NCBI GenBank assembly: GCA_025361995.1
Contig: JANYIP010000380.1
Location: forward strand, 1-16,095
Reading direction: 5' to 3'
Source of the DNA: Streptomycetales bacterium
GTDB taxonomy: Bacteria; Actinomycetota; Actinomycetes; Prado026
DNA length: 16,095 nt
The notes below the pieces were generated by a model. The model did no database searches. It saw only the letters and a program-made list of their open reading frames with translations, and was not told where the DNA came from. A program made the position numbers and the translations under genes. This document shows, piece by piece, positions 1 through 6,757 of this stretch. Each line of letters begins with the position of its first letter. Positions within the stretch are counted from its first letter, which is position 1.

Positions 1-72
1 CAGGTGCAGCAGCCAGGAGTCCAGCAGGCTCTCCAGGGGCGGCGCAGCGGGCTCCAGGCGGTGCACGGTCAT
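1..72 (-). CDS. N-terminal fragment of a protein, possibly a tyrosine recombinase/integrase
   Basis: An ATG at 72-70 on the minus strand opens a frame that stays open to the window edge for 24 codons. It begins MTVHRLEPAAPPLESLLDSW and continues LLHL. A short variable start followed by a helix of the type 'LLDSWLLHL' resembles the beginning of the SAM-like core-binding domain of tyrosine recombinases. That is recollection of the family style, not an alignment. No good Shine-Dalgarno precedes the ATG. The gene would lie downstream of sigA on the same strand, after a terminator hairpin. With only 24 residues visible, both the coding call and the family are weak. Confidence 0.35.
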   Translation of the reverse strand, partial: MTVHRLEPAAPPLESLLDSWLLHL

Positions 73-132
73 CGGTTGCTCATGGGGCAAGTATCTTGAC
101 TAGGAGCGCTGTGCGGTACCCGCCAGACAGGT

Positions 133-177
133 GAAGAGCCGCAAAACCGCCTCTGACCTGCGGTGATGCGGCTCTTC
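133..177 (-). terminator. Hairpin terminator downstream of sigA
   Basis: An 11-bp perfect inverted repeat (133-143 with 167-177) encloses an inner 5-bp stem (146-150 with 160-164). It starts 11 nt after the sigA stop codon. No T-run follows on either strand, as is common for actinobacterial intrinsic terminators, so direction is assigned from its position after sigA. Confidence 0.65.
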
Positions 178-188
178 GCCTCGGAGCG

Positions 189-1697
189 TCAGTCTAGGTA
201 GTCGCGCAGGACCTGCGAGCGGGACGGGTGGCGCAGCTTGGACATCGTCTTCGACTCGATCTGCCGGATCCGCTCGCGCGTCACGCCGTAGACCTTGCCG
301 ATCTCGTCCAGCGTCTTGGGCTGTCCGTCGGTCAGGCCGAACCGCATCGAGACCACGCCGGCCTCGCGCTCCGAGAGCGTGTCGAGGACCTGGTGCAGCT
401 GCTCCTGGAGCAGCGTGAAGGAGACCGCGTCAGCGGGTACGACCGCCTCGGAGTCCTCGATGAGGTCGCCGAACTCGCTGTCGCCGTCCTCGCCGAGCGG
501 AGTGTGGAGCGAGATGGGCTCGCGGCCGTACTTCTGGACCTCGATGACCTTCTCGGGAGTCATGTCGAGCTCCTTGGCGAGCTCCTCGGGCGTGGGCTCG
601 CGGCCCAGGTCCTGGAGCATCTGCCGCTGGACGCGGGCGAGCTTGTTGATGACCTCGACCATGTGGACCGGGATCCGGATGGTCCGGGCCTGGTCGGCCA
701 TGGCCCGGGTGATCGCCTGCCGGATCCACCAGGTGGCGTACGTCGAGAACTTGTACCCCTTGGTGTAGTCGAACTTCTCGACGGCCCGGATGAGGCCGAG
801 GTTGCCCTCCTGGATCAGGTCGAGGAAGAGCATTCCGCGGCCGGTGTAGCGCTTGGCGAGGGAGACGACCAGGCGGAGGTTCGCCTCGAGCAGGTGGTTC
901 TTGGCTCGGCGGCCGTCCTCGGCGATCCAGTCGAACTCGGCGCGAATCTTGGCGCTGGAGATGCCGGCAGCGAGCTTCTCCTCGGCGAACAGGCCGGCCT
1001 CGATGCGCTTGGCAAGCTCGACCTCCTGCTCGGCGTTGAGCAGCGGGACCTTGCCGATCTGCTTGAGGTAGTCCTTGACCGGGTCAGCGGTAGCTCCGGC
1101 GACCTGGACCTGCTGAACGGGCTCGTCGGTGTCGTCGACGTCGGAGAGCACGAAGCCCTCGTCCTCGGCGTCGCCGTCGGCCTCGACGGCCGTCTCGCCA
1201 TCAGCGACAGGTACGGCGACACCGGCAACGCCGGCTTCGCCCTCAGCGATCTCGATGACCTCAGTCACCTCTGTGACCTCTGTGACCTCTGTGACCTCGA
1301 TGACCTCGATCTCGGCGAGGACGGCGTCGACGTCGATCTCCTCGACCTCGACGTCGACGGGCAGGGCCTCGGGAGCGTCAGCGTCGATCGCGGCGTCGGG
1401 GTCGACCGGTCCGCCCGCGGGAGGGGCGGCGGACTTGGCGGCCTTCTTGGCAGGTACGGCCTTGACTGCGGCCTTCTTGGCGGGCGCCGGAGCCGCCTTG
1501 GCAACGGGGGCGTCCACCGTCTTGGCGGCGGCCCGTGACGCGGCCGCAACCACGCGCTTGGCCGGCACGACGGAACTCAACTCGGCTGACTCAGCCACGA
1601 CTACACCCTCCGCTGCGTCGGCGCGCAGCACGCTCGGATCCTGGTTCACACTGTGTTTCACGCTGTGTCGAATGTCATCAGCCTGGCGAAGCGGCAC
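189..1697 (-). CDS. sigA: Principal (housekeeping) RNA polymerase sigma factor, SigA/HrdB/RpoD type
   Basis: This is the primary sigma-70 factor that directs RNA polymerase to housekeeping promoters. Residue numbers count from the TTG at 1703 (504 aa). Region 1.2 is at about 206-240 (DPVKDYLKQIG). Region 2 is at about 269-340, including the core-binding stretch LIQEGNLGLIRAVEKFDYTK and the -10-reading stretch TYATWWIRQAITRAM. Region 3 is at about 347-424. Region 4 is at about 437-490, with the -35-reading helix-turn-helix TLDEIGKVYGVTRERIRQIE. The first 205 residues are low complexity: Ala/Lys/Pro-rich at 50-95, then acidic with a VTE repeat at about 137-149. I prefer the GTG at 1697 (502 aa): GAGAGG lies 6 nt upstream of it but directly abuts the TTG. 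A -10-like TACAAT lies about 100 bp upstream. Identity is near certain; the start is less so. Confidence 0.97.
   Translation of the reverse strand: MPLRQADDIRHSVKHSVNQDPSVLRADAAEGVVVAESAELSSVVPAKRVVAAASRAAAKTVDAPVAKAAPAPAKKAAVKAVPAKKAAKSAAPPAGGPVDPDAAIDADAPEALPVDVEVEEIDVDAVLAEIEVIEVTEVTEVTEVTEVIEIAEGEAGVAGVAVPVADGETAVEADGDAEDEGFVLSDVDDTDEPVQQVQVAGATADPVKDYLKQIGKVPLLNAEQEVELAKRIEAGLFAEEKLAAGISSAKIRAEFDWIAEDGRRAKNHLLEANLRLVVSLAKRYTGRGMLFLDLIQEGNLGLIRAVEKFDYTKGYKFSTYATWWIRQAITRAMADQARTIRIPVHMVEVINKLARVQRQMLQDLGREPTPEELAKELDMTPEKVIEVQKYGREPISLHTPLGEDGDSEFGDLIEDSEAVVPADAVSFTLLQEQLHQVLDTLSEREAGVVSMRFGLTDGQPKTLDEIGKVYGVTRERIRQIESKTMSKLRHPSRSQVLRDYLD
1255..1308. repeat. 9-bp tandem repeat inside the sigA N-terminal region
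   Basis: Six consecutive 9-bp units, variants of gtgacctct on the plus strand, run from 1255 to 1308. They are in frame and encode a run of Val-Thr/Ile-Glu triplets (EVTEVTEVTEV) in the sigma factor's non-conserved N-terminal region. The middle two units (1273-1281 and 1282-1290) are identical, which suggests recent slippage. Changes in copy number would keep the reading frame. Confidence 0.85.
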
Positions 1698-1703
1698 GGA
1701 CAA

Positions 1704-1709
1704 CCTCTC
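1704..1709 (-). promoter_or_regulatory. Ribosome binding site that favours the GTG start of sigA
   Basis: GAGAGG on the minus strand is immediately adjacent to the TTG at 1703 but 6 nt from the GTG at 1697. The normal spacing favours the GTG, which shortens the protein by two residues. Confidence 0.6.
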
Positions 1710-1798
1710 GTTGACGGGCGCCCGACCCCCGCTCGCCGAGGCGGCGAACTGCGGCTGAGTGTCGGTGGTGTCTGGTGCGTCAGGCGCGCATCGTTAAC

Positions 1799-1824
1799 AT
1801 TGTAAGACGTCGGGGTCTTCCCCG
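1799..1824 (-). promoter_or_regulatory. Candidate sigA promoter with an overlapping inverted repeat
   Basis: On the minus strand TACAAT (1804-1799) is a good -10 hexamer in otherwise GC-rich DNA. It would give a leader of about 95 nt before the GTG start. No convincing -35 hexamer sits 17 nt upstream. Instead a 5-bp inverted repeat with a 4-nt centre (1811-1815 with 1820-1824) occupies the spacer and -35 side. It could be an operator, or a weak terminator for the upstream HhH-GPD gene. Confidence 0.45.
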
Positions 1825-1858
1825 GTTACCGACGCGGCCAGCCACGCCGTGCGCGGGT

Positions 1859-2449
1859 TCAGGACTGGGCCGCCTTCATAGCCCGCTTGATCTCCTGCTT
1901 GTACGAGCGGACCTCGCCCAGGCTCACCGCGTCGACCACGTCGGCGACGGACCGGCGGCTGCCCTCCTCTCCGTACGCTCCGGCGGCCTCGCGCCAGCCG
2001 GTCGGACGTACCTTGAGCTGCTTGCCGAGCAGGGCGGTGAAGATCCGCGCCTTCTGGTCCCCGAAGCCAGGCAGGGCGCGGAGCCTGCCGACGAGCTCGG
2101 CACCGGTCGTGGCAGTCTCCCAGAGCTGTGCAGCCTGAGCCTCGTACTCGTCGGTGATGACGCGCGCGAGGGCCTGGACCCGACTGGCCATCGACCCCGG
2201 GAAGCGGTGGACCGCCGGTGGTCGGGACATGAGGTCGGCGAACGCCTGCGGGTCGTACGCGGCGATCGACACCGGGTCGAGGCCGTCGGGGGTACCGAGC
2301 CGGTCGGCCAGGGTGCGCGGGCCGGCGAAGGCGCGCTCCATCGGGAACTGCTGGTCGAGCAGCATGCCGGTGAGCAGGGCGAACGGGTCACGGGAGAGCA
2401 GGGCGTCGGCTTCGGTGTCCAGCGCCAGGTGCAAGGAGGGCTTCGGCAT
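1859..2449 (-). CDS. HhH-GPD family base-excision-repair-like protein
   Basis: The product is 196 aa and resembles the actinobacterial 'uncharacterized HhH-GPD family' (TIGR03252 type). That family is related to endonuclease III/AlkA glycosylases, which remove damaged bases. The N-terminal part has the DPFALLTGMLLDQQFPMERA segment (21-40). The helix-hairpin-helix is LPGFGDQKA at 126-134, followed by the helix RIFTALLGKQL. The four C-terminal cysteines of the endonuclease III iron-sulfur cluster are absent, and the catalytic residue is not obvious, so activity is uncertain. The ATG at 2449 has GGAGG 10 nt upstream, and family-like sequence begins there; the frame is open further upstream but that part looks non-coding. 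The gene lies upstream of sigA on the same strand and diverges from the YczE-like gene. Its substrate is unknown. Confidence 0.85.
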   Translation of the reverse strand: MPKPSLHLALDTEADALLSRDPFALLTGMLLDQQFPMERAFAGPRTLADRLGTPDGLDPVSIAAYDPQAFADLMSRPPAVHRFPGSMASRVQALARVITDEYEAQAAQLWETATTGAELVGRLRALPGFGDQKARIFTALLGKQLKVRPTGWREAAGAYGEEGSRRSVADVVDAVSLGEVRSYKQEIKRAMKAAQS

Positions 2450-2573
2450 GCGTGCACTTCCTCCGACGACGGGAGATCGGGGTTCGCCGGAGGGTACTCC
2501 TCGCAGAGCCGACCCGCCGAGCCGGCCAGCCCCCGCCGGGCCCCAACGGGCCCCGCGCCTGGTCGTGGCCCAG

Positions 2574-2588
2574 TACTCTCGCCGAGTG
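2574..2588 (+). promoter_or_regulatory. Leaderless promoter of the YczE-like gene
   Basis: TACTCT (2574-2579) matches the actinobacterial -10 pattern TANNNT. It ends 6 nt before the GTG at 2586, which places the predicted transcription start at the first base of the start codon. No Shine-Dalgarno is present, consistent with a leaderless mRNA. I see no clear -35. Confidence 0.5.
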
Positions 2589-3257
2589 ACCGGACCGCGC
2601 GAGATCCCGGTCACCCCGTGGTCGTCCTCGGGGTCGCGGTGGCGGACCGGTCCGCTGGCGTTCGTGGTGCTTGTCGTCGGACTGTGGCTGTTCGGCACGG
2701 CCGAGGCGCTGCTCATCCGAGCCAGGCTGGGGAACTCGCCGTGGACGGTGCTCGCGGAGGGCGTCGCCAGGCACTCGCCGCTGTCCATCGGCGGGGCGAC
2801 CTTCGCGATCAGCGCGGTGATCCTCCTGCTCTGGATCCCGCTGCGCGAGAAGCCTGGGATCGGCACCTTGAGCAACGCGGTCGTGATCGCGGTCGCCCTC
2901 GGCGTCGGCGTCGACTACCTGCCACACCCGACTGCGGTGCCGTGGCAGCTGCTGCAGACAGTCGGTGGCACTGTGCTGCTCGCGCTGGCCGGGGCGGTGT
3001 ATCTGTCCGCCAACCTGGGCCCCGGCCCGCGGGACGGGCTGATGACCGGGCTGAGCCAGCGTTTCGGCTGGCGGGTGGCCCCGGTCCGGACCTGCATCGA
3101 GATCGCCGCCTTCCTGGTCGGGTGGCTCCTCGGAGGCAAGATCGGTGTCGGTACGGCCATCTTCGCCTTCGGCGTCGGACCCGTCCTGGCGTGGTGGCTG
3201 GCCCGGCTTCCGCGCGCCCGGACGGCGCCCGACGCGGGCGAGACGGCCGCCGCCTAG
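2586..3257 (+). CDS. YczE/YitT-like integral membrane protein
   Basis: This 223-aa polytopic protein belongs to the YczE/YyaS/YitT-type membrane protein group. Members are poorly characterised; Bacillus YczE has been linked to lipopeptide production. Hydrophobic segments at about 22-45, 68-85, 94-112, 123-142, 165-183 and 188-206 suggest six membrane helices. Family-style motifs are visible: the small-residue loop RARLGNSPWTVLAEG (45-59), NLGPGPRDGLMTGL (143-156) just after the fourth helix, and GGKIGVGTAIFAFGVGP (183-199). The C-terminus is short, Ala-rich and probably cytoplasmic. I chose the GTG at 2586 because TACTCT lies exactly at leaderless spacing and the first predicted helix follows soon after. 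The frame is open further upstream, but that DNA is the divergent promoter region and the HhH-GPD gene. Substrate and role are unknown. Confidence 0.85.
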   Translation: MTGPREIPVTPWSSSGSRWRTGPLAFVVLVVGLWLFGTAEALLIRARLGNSPWTVLAEGVARHSPLSIGGATFAISAVILLLWIPLREKPGIGTLSNAVVIAVALGVGVDYLPHPTAVPWQLLQTVGGTVLLALAGAVYLSANLGPGPRDGLMTGLSQRFGWRVAPVRTCIEIAAFLVGWLLGGKIGVGTAIFAFGVGPVLAWWLARLPRARTAPDAGETAAA

Positions 3258-3348
3258 CCCGAATGGGGTACGCCACGGGTCAAGGTGACGCCGATCTCGA
3301 CCGATAGACCGGGCTACAGACGTCCGTTTGCCTGTCGGTGGAGGTTCG

Positions 3349-4488
3349 ATGTACGCGGAACTGTTTGACGATTCGGCTAGCGCGCTCGCGCTGCCCGCGG
3401 TCGACATCCTTCCGGTGAAGGTTGGCCGCAAGACCAAGGGCTCCCCCGAGGTCGAGCCGGCCGCCACGCCGCTGCTCGAGGCTTCGCCGCAGGGCTGGGC
3501 CGCACCCGCACCGCACGCTCCGGTGAATCCGTGGTCGGGTGCTCCGGCCGAGGACGCGCTGGCTTCGTACCCGCCGCCCGGCGCCGACCAGGTGCCGGTT
3601 CACCTACCCGTGCCGGTCGAGGCGGGCCAGCCGGCGGGCCAGCCGATGGTCGCTCCCTCACTCGTTCCGCTCCCGTCGACGATGGAGGTGCCGGTCGAGG
3701 CCGAGGCATCGAAGAAGTTCTTCGGGATGTCGGTACGTCGGCCCAAGAAGTCCGACGCATCGGCCGAGTTTGTCGAGGTCGCGGCGCAGGCACCCTCGTT
3801 CTCCAACGAGCCGCCCGCGCCCGCGTCCGCGTACGAGGCCGTCGTCGCTCCGGTGGCCGCGTGGCCGACCGACGCCGGTGTGTCCGCGGTCGCCGGCGCC
3901 GAGCCGACGTTGCCCGCTGGTGGCTACTCAGCCCCTGCCGCGTACGCCCCGATCGACCTCTTCTCCGCCGGCCCCACCGGTCCCGCGGACTCGGCTCCCA
4001 CCCAGGCTCCGGTTGAGGCCCCGGTCGAGGCCGTTGTCGCCGATCCTGTTGCCCCCCCCGTCGCCGATCCTGTCGCCGCAGCCGTCGCCGTGCCGGTCCC
4101 CGAGGCCCCGTCAGCGCCCGTCGTCGATGCCGCCGAGGTCGCCGCCCTGCGCGCCCAGCTCGGCGCCAGCGAGAGCGCACGGCTGGCCGCCGAGAACCGG
4201 GCCGACCAGGCTGTCGCGTACGCCCAGCAGACGCAGGCACGCCTGCAGCAGCTCGAGTCGGACGGGCAGGCTCGGATCCAGGCAGCCGAGACCAAGTCGC
4301 GCTCAGCGGCGAACGAGGCTCAGGACTGGCAGATCCGGCACCGCGAGGCCGAGACGACGATCACCGAGCTCGCCGCGTCGGTGGCGGGCGCCGAGAAGCG
4401 GATGGCCGAGCTGCGGGCGGAGCGTGACGACCTGGCGAGCTCCCTCGCGCAGGCCACTGCGCCGGACCAGCACGTGCCCACCGCCTGA
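3349..4488 (+). CDS. Pro/Ala-rich, largely disordered protein with a C-terminal coiled coil
   Basis: I do not recognise this 379-aa protein. It has no signal peptide or membrane segment. Residues 1-35 are a possible conserved cap with a basic patch (KVGRKTK, 24-30). Residues 36-120 are Pro/Ala-rich and probably disordered. A compact basic island, KKFFGMSVRRPKK, sits at 122-134. Residues 140-255 are again Ala/Pro/Val-rich, ending in degenerate PVEAPVEA/ADPVAPPVADPVA repeats (221-245). Residues 260-370 form a long Ala/Glu/Arg/Gln helix with heptad-like spacing, a likely coiled coil. This layout recalls cytoskeletal or scaffold proteins such as DivIVA-type or cell-division adaptors, but that is analogy only. 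The ATG at 3349 is preceded by GGTGGAGG with a 4-nt gap; an in-frame ATG at 3328 lacks a site. It converges with the winged-helix gene. Confidence 0.8.
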   Translation: MYAELFDDSASALALPAVDILPVKVGRKTKGSPEVEPAATPLLEASPQGWAAPAPHAPVNPWSGAPAEDALASYPPPGADQVPVHLPVPVEAGQPAGQPMVAPSLVPLPSTMEVPVEAEASKKFFGMSVRRPKKSDASAEFVEVAAQAPSFSNEPPAPASAYEAVVAPVAAWPTDAGVSAVAGAEPTLPAGGYSAPAAYAPIDLFSAGPTGPADSAPTQAPVEAPVEAVVADPVAPPVADPVAAAVAVPVPEAPSAPVVDAAEVAALRAQLGASESARLAAENRADQAVAYAQQTQARLQQLESDGQARIQAAETKSRSAANEAQDWQIRHREAETTITELAASVAGAEKRMAELRAERDDLASSLAQATAPDQHVPTA

Positions 4489-4521
4489 CACCAGGCCGAC
4501 TCACGGACAGAGGAACTCGCC

Positions 4522-4800
4522 TCAGGCAGAGCGGAAGATCCGGAGCAGCGCGCTGATCTGGACCCCGGACTCGGCCGGGTGCCGGAAGGTCCGCCCCGGC
4601 GTGATCGCGTACGTGTTCCGCCTGCCGATTTTTGTCTTGGACACGTAGCCCTCGATCGTCAGGTCTTTGACGATGAGCTGGGCCGCCCGCTCGGTGATCC
4701 CCACCCGCTCGGCAACGTCGCGCAGGCGGGCGTCCGGGTCTGCCGCGAGGGCCAGGAGCACGTGAGCGTGGTTTGTCAGGAATGTCCAGTTGCTGGGCAT
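4522..4800 (-). CDS. Small winged helix-turn-helix (MarR/ArsR-like) regulator
   Basis: The product is 92 aa, essentially a bare winged-helix DNA-binding domain. HAHVLLALAADPDARLRDVAERVGITERAAQLIVKDLTIEGYVSK (about 11-55) supplies helix 1, the helix-turn-helix and the recognition helix. The wing is KIGRRNTYAITPGRTFRHP (about 56-74). There is no room for a ligand-binding or large dimerisation domain, so it is likely a dimer or monomer binding DNA through this fold alone; its targets are unknown. The ATG at 4800 has TACGCT ending 7 nt upstream and no Shine-Dalgarno, so the mRNA is probably leaderless. It lies 30 nt downstream of the DUF4192 stop on the same strand and converges with the coiled-coil gene, the two stops being 33 nt apart. 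Confidence 0.82.
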   Translation of the reverse strand: MPSNWTFLTNHAHVLLALAADPDARLRDVAERVGITERAAQLIVKDLTIEGYVSKTKIGRRNTYAITPGRTFRHPAESGVQISALLRIFRSA

Positions 4801-4807
4801 GTGGGCG

Positions 4808-4813
4808 AGCGTA
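4808..4813 (-). promoter_or_regulatory. -10 element for the winged-helix gene, leaderless spacing
   Basis: TACGCT on the minus strand (4813-4808) fits TANNNT and ends 7 nt before the ATG at 4800. A TTGATC 15 nt further upstream (4834-4829) may act as a -35 and overlaps the stop codon of the DUF4192 gene, so the regulator could be transcribed independently of it. Confidence 0.4.
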
Positions 4814-4830
4814 ACCCGCCGCAGCCACGA

Positions 4831-5904
4831 TCAAGTCATCGCCTCGATCACCGCGCGAGCCGCCGAGCTGCCCAGCCGGAATACCGGACGCAGCTCCTTG
4901 GGACCCATCCCCACCTCGAGGGCGCGGATCAGCTGACCGGCCAGCATGTGCTGCGGGTCCTCGCCCAGCGCGGCCTCGGCCGCGAGACCGGCCAGCACCC
5001 CGTTGCCGTCCTGGTACGCCGCGGCGGCCAGCAGCGAGGCCGGGCCGGCCAACCAGCCGTTCGGAGCGAGGCCCACGAGCTCCGTCCACAGCGACTCAGC
5101 GGCGGCGCCCTGGTCGGGCGAGGTGCACAGGCTCACCGCGTCACGGATCCGCGAGTCGGCGGCCGCTCTGAGCAGGTCGGCGGCTTCCTGCGGCGCCAGC
5201 ACCGAAGGCAGGCCGACGTCCGGCCGGCGCGCCAGCGCAGCGTCGACGAGGCGCAACCCCTCTCGCGGGTCGAGTGCGACCGGGCTCATCAGTGCCTCGA
5301 CGGCATCGCGCTCCGCGGGCGGGGCCGGCGCCAGCTGGCGGGAGAGATCGGCGCGCGTCGGGAGCACGTTCAGCCCGGCGAGGACGGCGCGCGCCTCGGC
5401 CTCCGTCGTCCCGGCGGCGGGCAGGTCGCGCCCGCCCCCGGGGCAGCAGGCGGCGTCTGTGCAGAGCAGAGACCACCACTTGCGCTGCACCACGACCAGG
5501 CAGTCGATCAGGTCGACCGACTGCGCAGCGAATGACGTGTCGACGGCAGCGGCGAACTCGCGCCAGAGGTCATCATCGTCACAGTCGCCAGCGGCCGAGG
5601 TCTCGGGCCGGCTGGCCGCCGGGTAGACCACAGCCACCGCCGTGGAACCCCCCGCTCGAGCGGCGACTGCGCCGATGCGCTGCCCGATGTCACCAGCCAG
5701 CCCGATGTCACCAGCCGCACGGTCGAGGTCGGGCAGGTCGACGCGGGCCACGAGCGCGACCTCGTTGGAGTCGTCGAGAGCCACGACCACGAGGCTCTGC
5801 TCAGGCACGAAACCCAAGAGGTAGGGCACCGCGACCAAGAGGTCGGTCGGGCCGCGCAGGCGCAGTGCTGGCGGCGAGGTCAGGAACGAGGTGTCAGCTG
5901 TCAT
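4831..5904 (-). CDS. DUF4192 domain protein
   Basis: This 357-aa protein belongs to DUF4192, an actinobacterial family of unknown function. The hallmark N-terminal motif LRLRGPTDLLVAVPYLLGFVPEQSLVVVAL is at about 14-43. The second hallmark is the WWSLLCTDAACCPGGGRDLP stretch, with Trp and a Cys cluster, in the middle of the protein. The C-terminal half is Ala/Leu-rich and helical (for example GLAAEAALGEDPQHMLAGQLIRALEVG). It has no signal peptide or membrane segment. I chose the ATG at 5904 because the family motif begins shortly after it. An in-frame ATG at 5934 is possible, and the frame stays open to 6009 through repeat DNA that is unlikely to be coding. Two DnaA boxes lie 52-77 bp upstream of the start. 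The winged-helix gene follows after 30 nt. Confidence 0.9.
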   Translation of the reverse strand: MTADTSFLTSPPALRLRGPTDLLVAVPYLLGFVPEQSLVVVALDDSNEVALVARVDLPDLDRAAGDIGLAGDIGQRIGAVAARAGGSTAVAVVYPAASRPETSAAGDCDDDDLWREFAAAVDTSFAAQSVDLIDCLVVVQRKWWSLLCTDAACCPGGGRDLPAAGTTEAEARAVLAGLNVLPTRADLSRQLAPAPPAERDAVEALMSPVALDPREGLRLVDAALARRPDVGLPSVLAPQEAADLLRAAADSRIRDAVSLCTSPDQGAAAESLWTELVGLAPNGWLAGPASLLAAAAYQDGNGVLAGLAAEAALGEDPQHMLAGQLIRALEVGMGPKELRPVFRLGSSAARAVIEAMT

Positions 5905-5955
5905 GCCACGACTGTGGCCGCCCCGCCACCCCATCAGACCAGCGAGAAGGCCGGC

Positions 5956-5981
5956 TGTGGACAAGCAGGGCGTGTGGACAA
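5956..5981 (-). promoter_or_regulatory. Pair of perfect actinobacterial DnaA boxes (TTGTCCACA)
   Basis: The 9-mer TTGTCCACA, the preferred Streptomyces-type DnaA box, occurs twice in the same orientation on the minus strand, at 5964-5956 and 5981-5973. The two are 17 bp apart start to start. They lie between the DUF4192 start and the CAP gene stop, beside a tetranucleotide repeat array. The replication-initiation genes are not in this window, so this is not evidently oriC. DnaA control of DUF4192 or a DnaA-titration site are the likelier readings. Confidence 0.6.
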
Positions 5982-5982
5982 C

Positions 5983-6034
5983 CAGCCAGTCAGCCAACCA
6001 GTCAGCCAACCAGCCAGTCAGCCAGTCAGCCGGT
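5983..6034. repeat. Tetranucleotide (CARY-type) tandem array
   Basis: Thirteen contiguous 4-bp units on the plus strand, mostly CAGC, CAGT and CAAC with a final CGGT. They include higher-order 12-bp copies of CAGTCAGCCAAC-like sequence. The array starts 1 bp after the second DnaA box and runs through the stop codon (6026-6028) and last codons of the CAP gene, where on the minus strand it supplies repeated in-frame-like TGA triplets. Confidence 0.85.
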
Positions 6035-6754
6035 CAGGGCGCGCAGGGTGGCCTGGTCGAGCAGCCCGGTCATCGGCAGGTGCCTGCCGCACTGGTAGTT
6101 CGCGACCAACCGCTGCGACTGCGCCACCAGCCGTACCGAGTGGTCTTCGCCGGACAGGGCGATGATCTGCCGTGCCGCGAGCGGATTGACCGAGCAGGCG
6201 AGCCGGGGCGCCACCCGGGCGGCGACGTGCACCGCGGGCTTGGCCACATGGGCGCTGACCGTCACCGACGCGGCCGTCGCGTGCGACTTGGGCGTGCTGG
6301 CAGCGGACGACGCGTGCATCGGCTTGCGGAAGATCACCGACACCCAGACGGTGGCGCCGACCGTGACGGCCCCCACACCGACCTGGGTGAAGTCGTGGTC
6401 GAGGATGTTCGCCCGGTGGTCGGGGCTGTTCATGAAGGCGACCTCGAGAGCGGCGGCGCTGGGCCCGTAGCCCACGTTCTCGCCCAGGTACGACCAGTTC
6501 CCCACCGCTGACGCCAACCCCGCGTGGGTCAGTGCGTTGTGGGCGACCATGCTCTTGGCCCGCGCGAACGCCACCGCGCTCAGCTCGCTGCTGTACGCGT
6601 ACGGAGCCAGGCCCGATGCTGCGCGAGAGGAGTTCGTGAGCGAGTACAGCGAGGTGGCCGTGGAGGCCTGCGCAGCGGGACTGAGGACCGCGAGGCCGGC
6701 AAGAGCGGTGGCCACTGCCACCAGGGACGTGGCTGTACGGCGCAGAAGGCTCAT
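6026..6754 (-). CDS. Secreted CAP (SCP/PR1-like) domain protein
   Basis: This 242-aa exported protein starts with a Sec signal peptide: MSLLRR, a hydrophobic core, then an SPAAQA-S cleavage site near residue 31. The CAP domain spans about 34-150 (LYSLTNSSRAASGLAPYAYSSELSAVAFARAKSMV, then ALTHAG, then LGENVGYG, then NSPDHRANILDHDFTQVGVGAV). The His of LTHAG, the Glu of GENV and the His of DHRANI are the usual cavity residues. A linker of about 60 residues leads to a C-terminal segment (YQCGRHLPMTGLLDQATLRALTG) that resembles the end of a peptidoglycan-binding repeat. Bacterial CAP proteins (YkwD type) are extracellular and often envelope-associated, but a defined reaction is not established. 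The ATG at 6754 is preceded by GGGGG only 3 nt away, and that site can be sequestered in a hairpin. Confidence 0.9.
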   Translation of the reverse strand: MSLLRRTATSLVAVATALAGLAVLSPAAQASTATSLYSLTNSSRAASGLAPYAYSSELSAVAFARAKSMVAHNALTHAGLASAVGNWSYLGENVGYGPSAAALEVAFMNSPDHRANILDHDFTQVGVGAVTVGATVWVSVIFRKPMHASSAASTPKSHATAASVTVSAHVAKPAVHVAARVAPRLACSVNPLAARQIIALSGEDHSVRLVAQSQRLVANYQCGRHLPMTGLLDQATLRALTG

Positions 6755-6757
6755 ATT

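Noticed and set aside
3377..4240. Long Arg/Pro-rich frames on both strands across the coiled-coil gene
   Set aside because: They are GC-bias shadows; only the frame from 3349 has a ribosome binding site and a coherent coiled coil.
4483..4496. 5-bp inverted repeat over the stop codon of the coiled-coil gene as terminator
   Set aside because: The stem is too short and has no T-run; could be chance in GC-rich DNA.
5905..6009. N-terminal extension of the DUF4192 frame (WLADWLVV-type residues)
   Set aside because: It is translated from the tetranucleotide array and the DnaA boxes, and the family motif starts just after the ATG at 5904.
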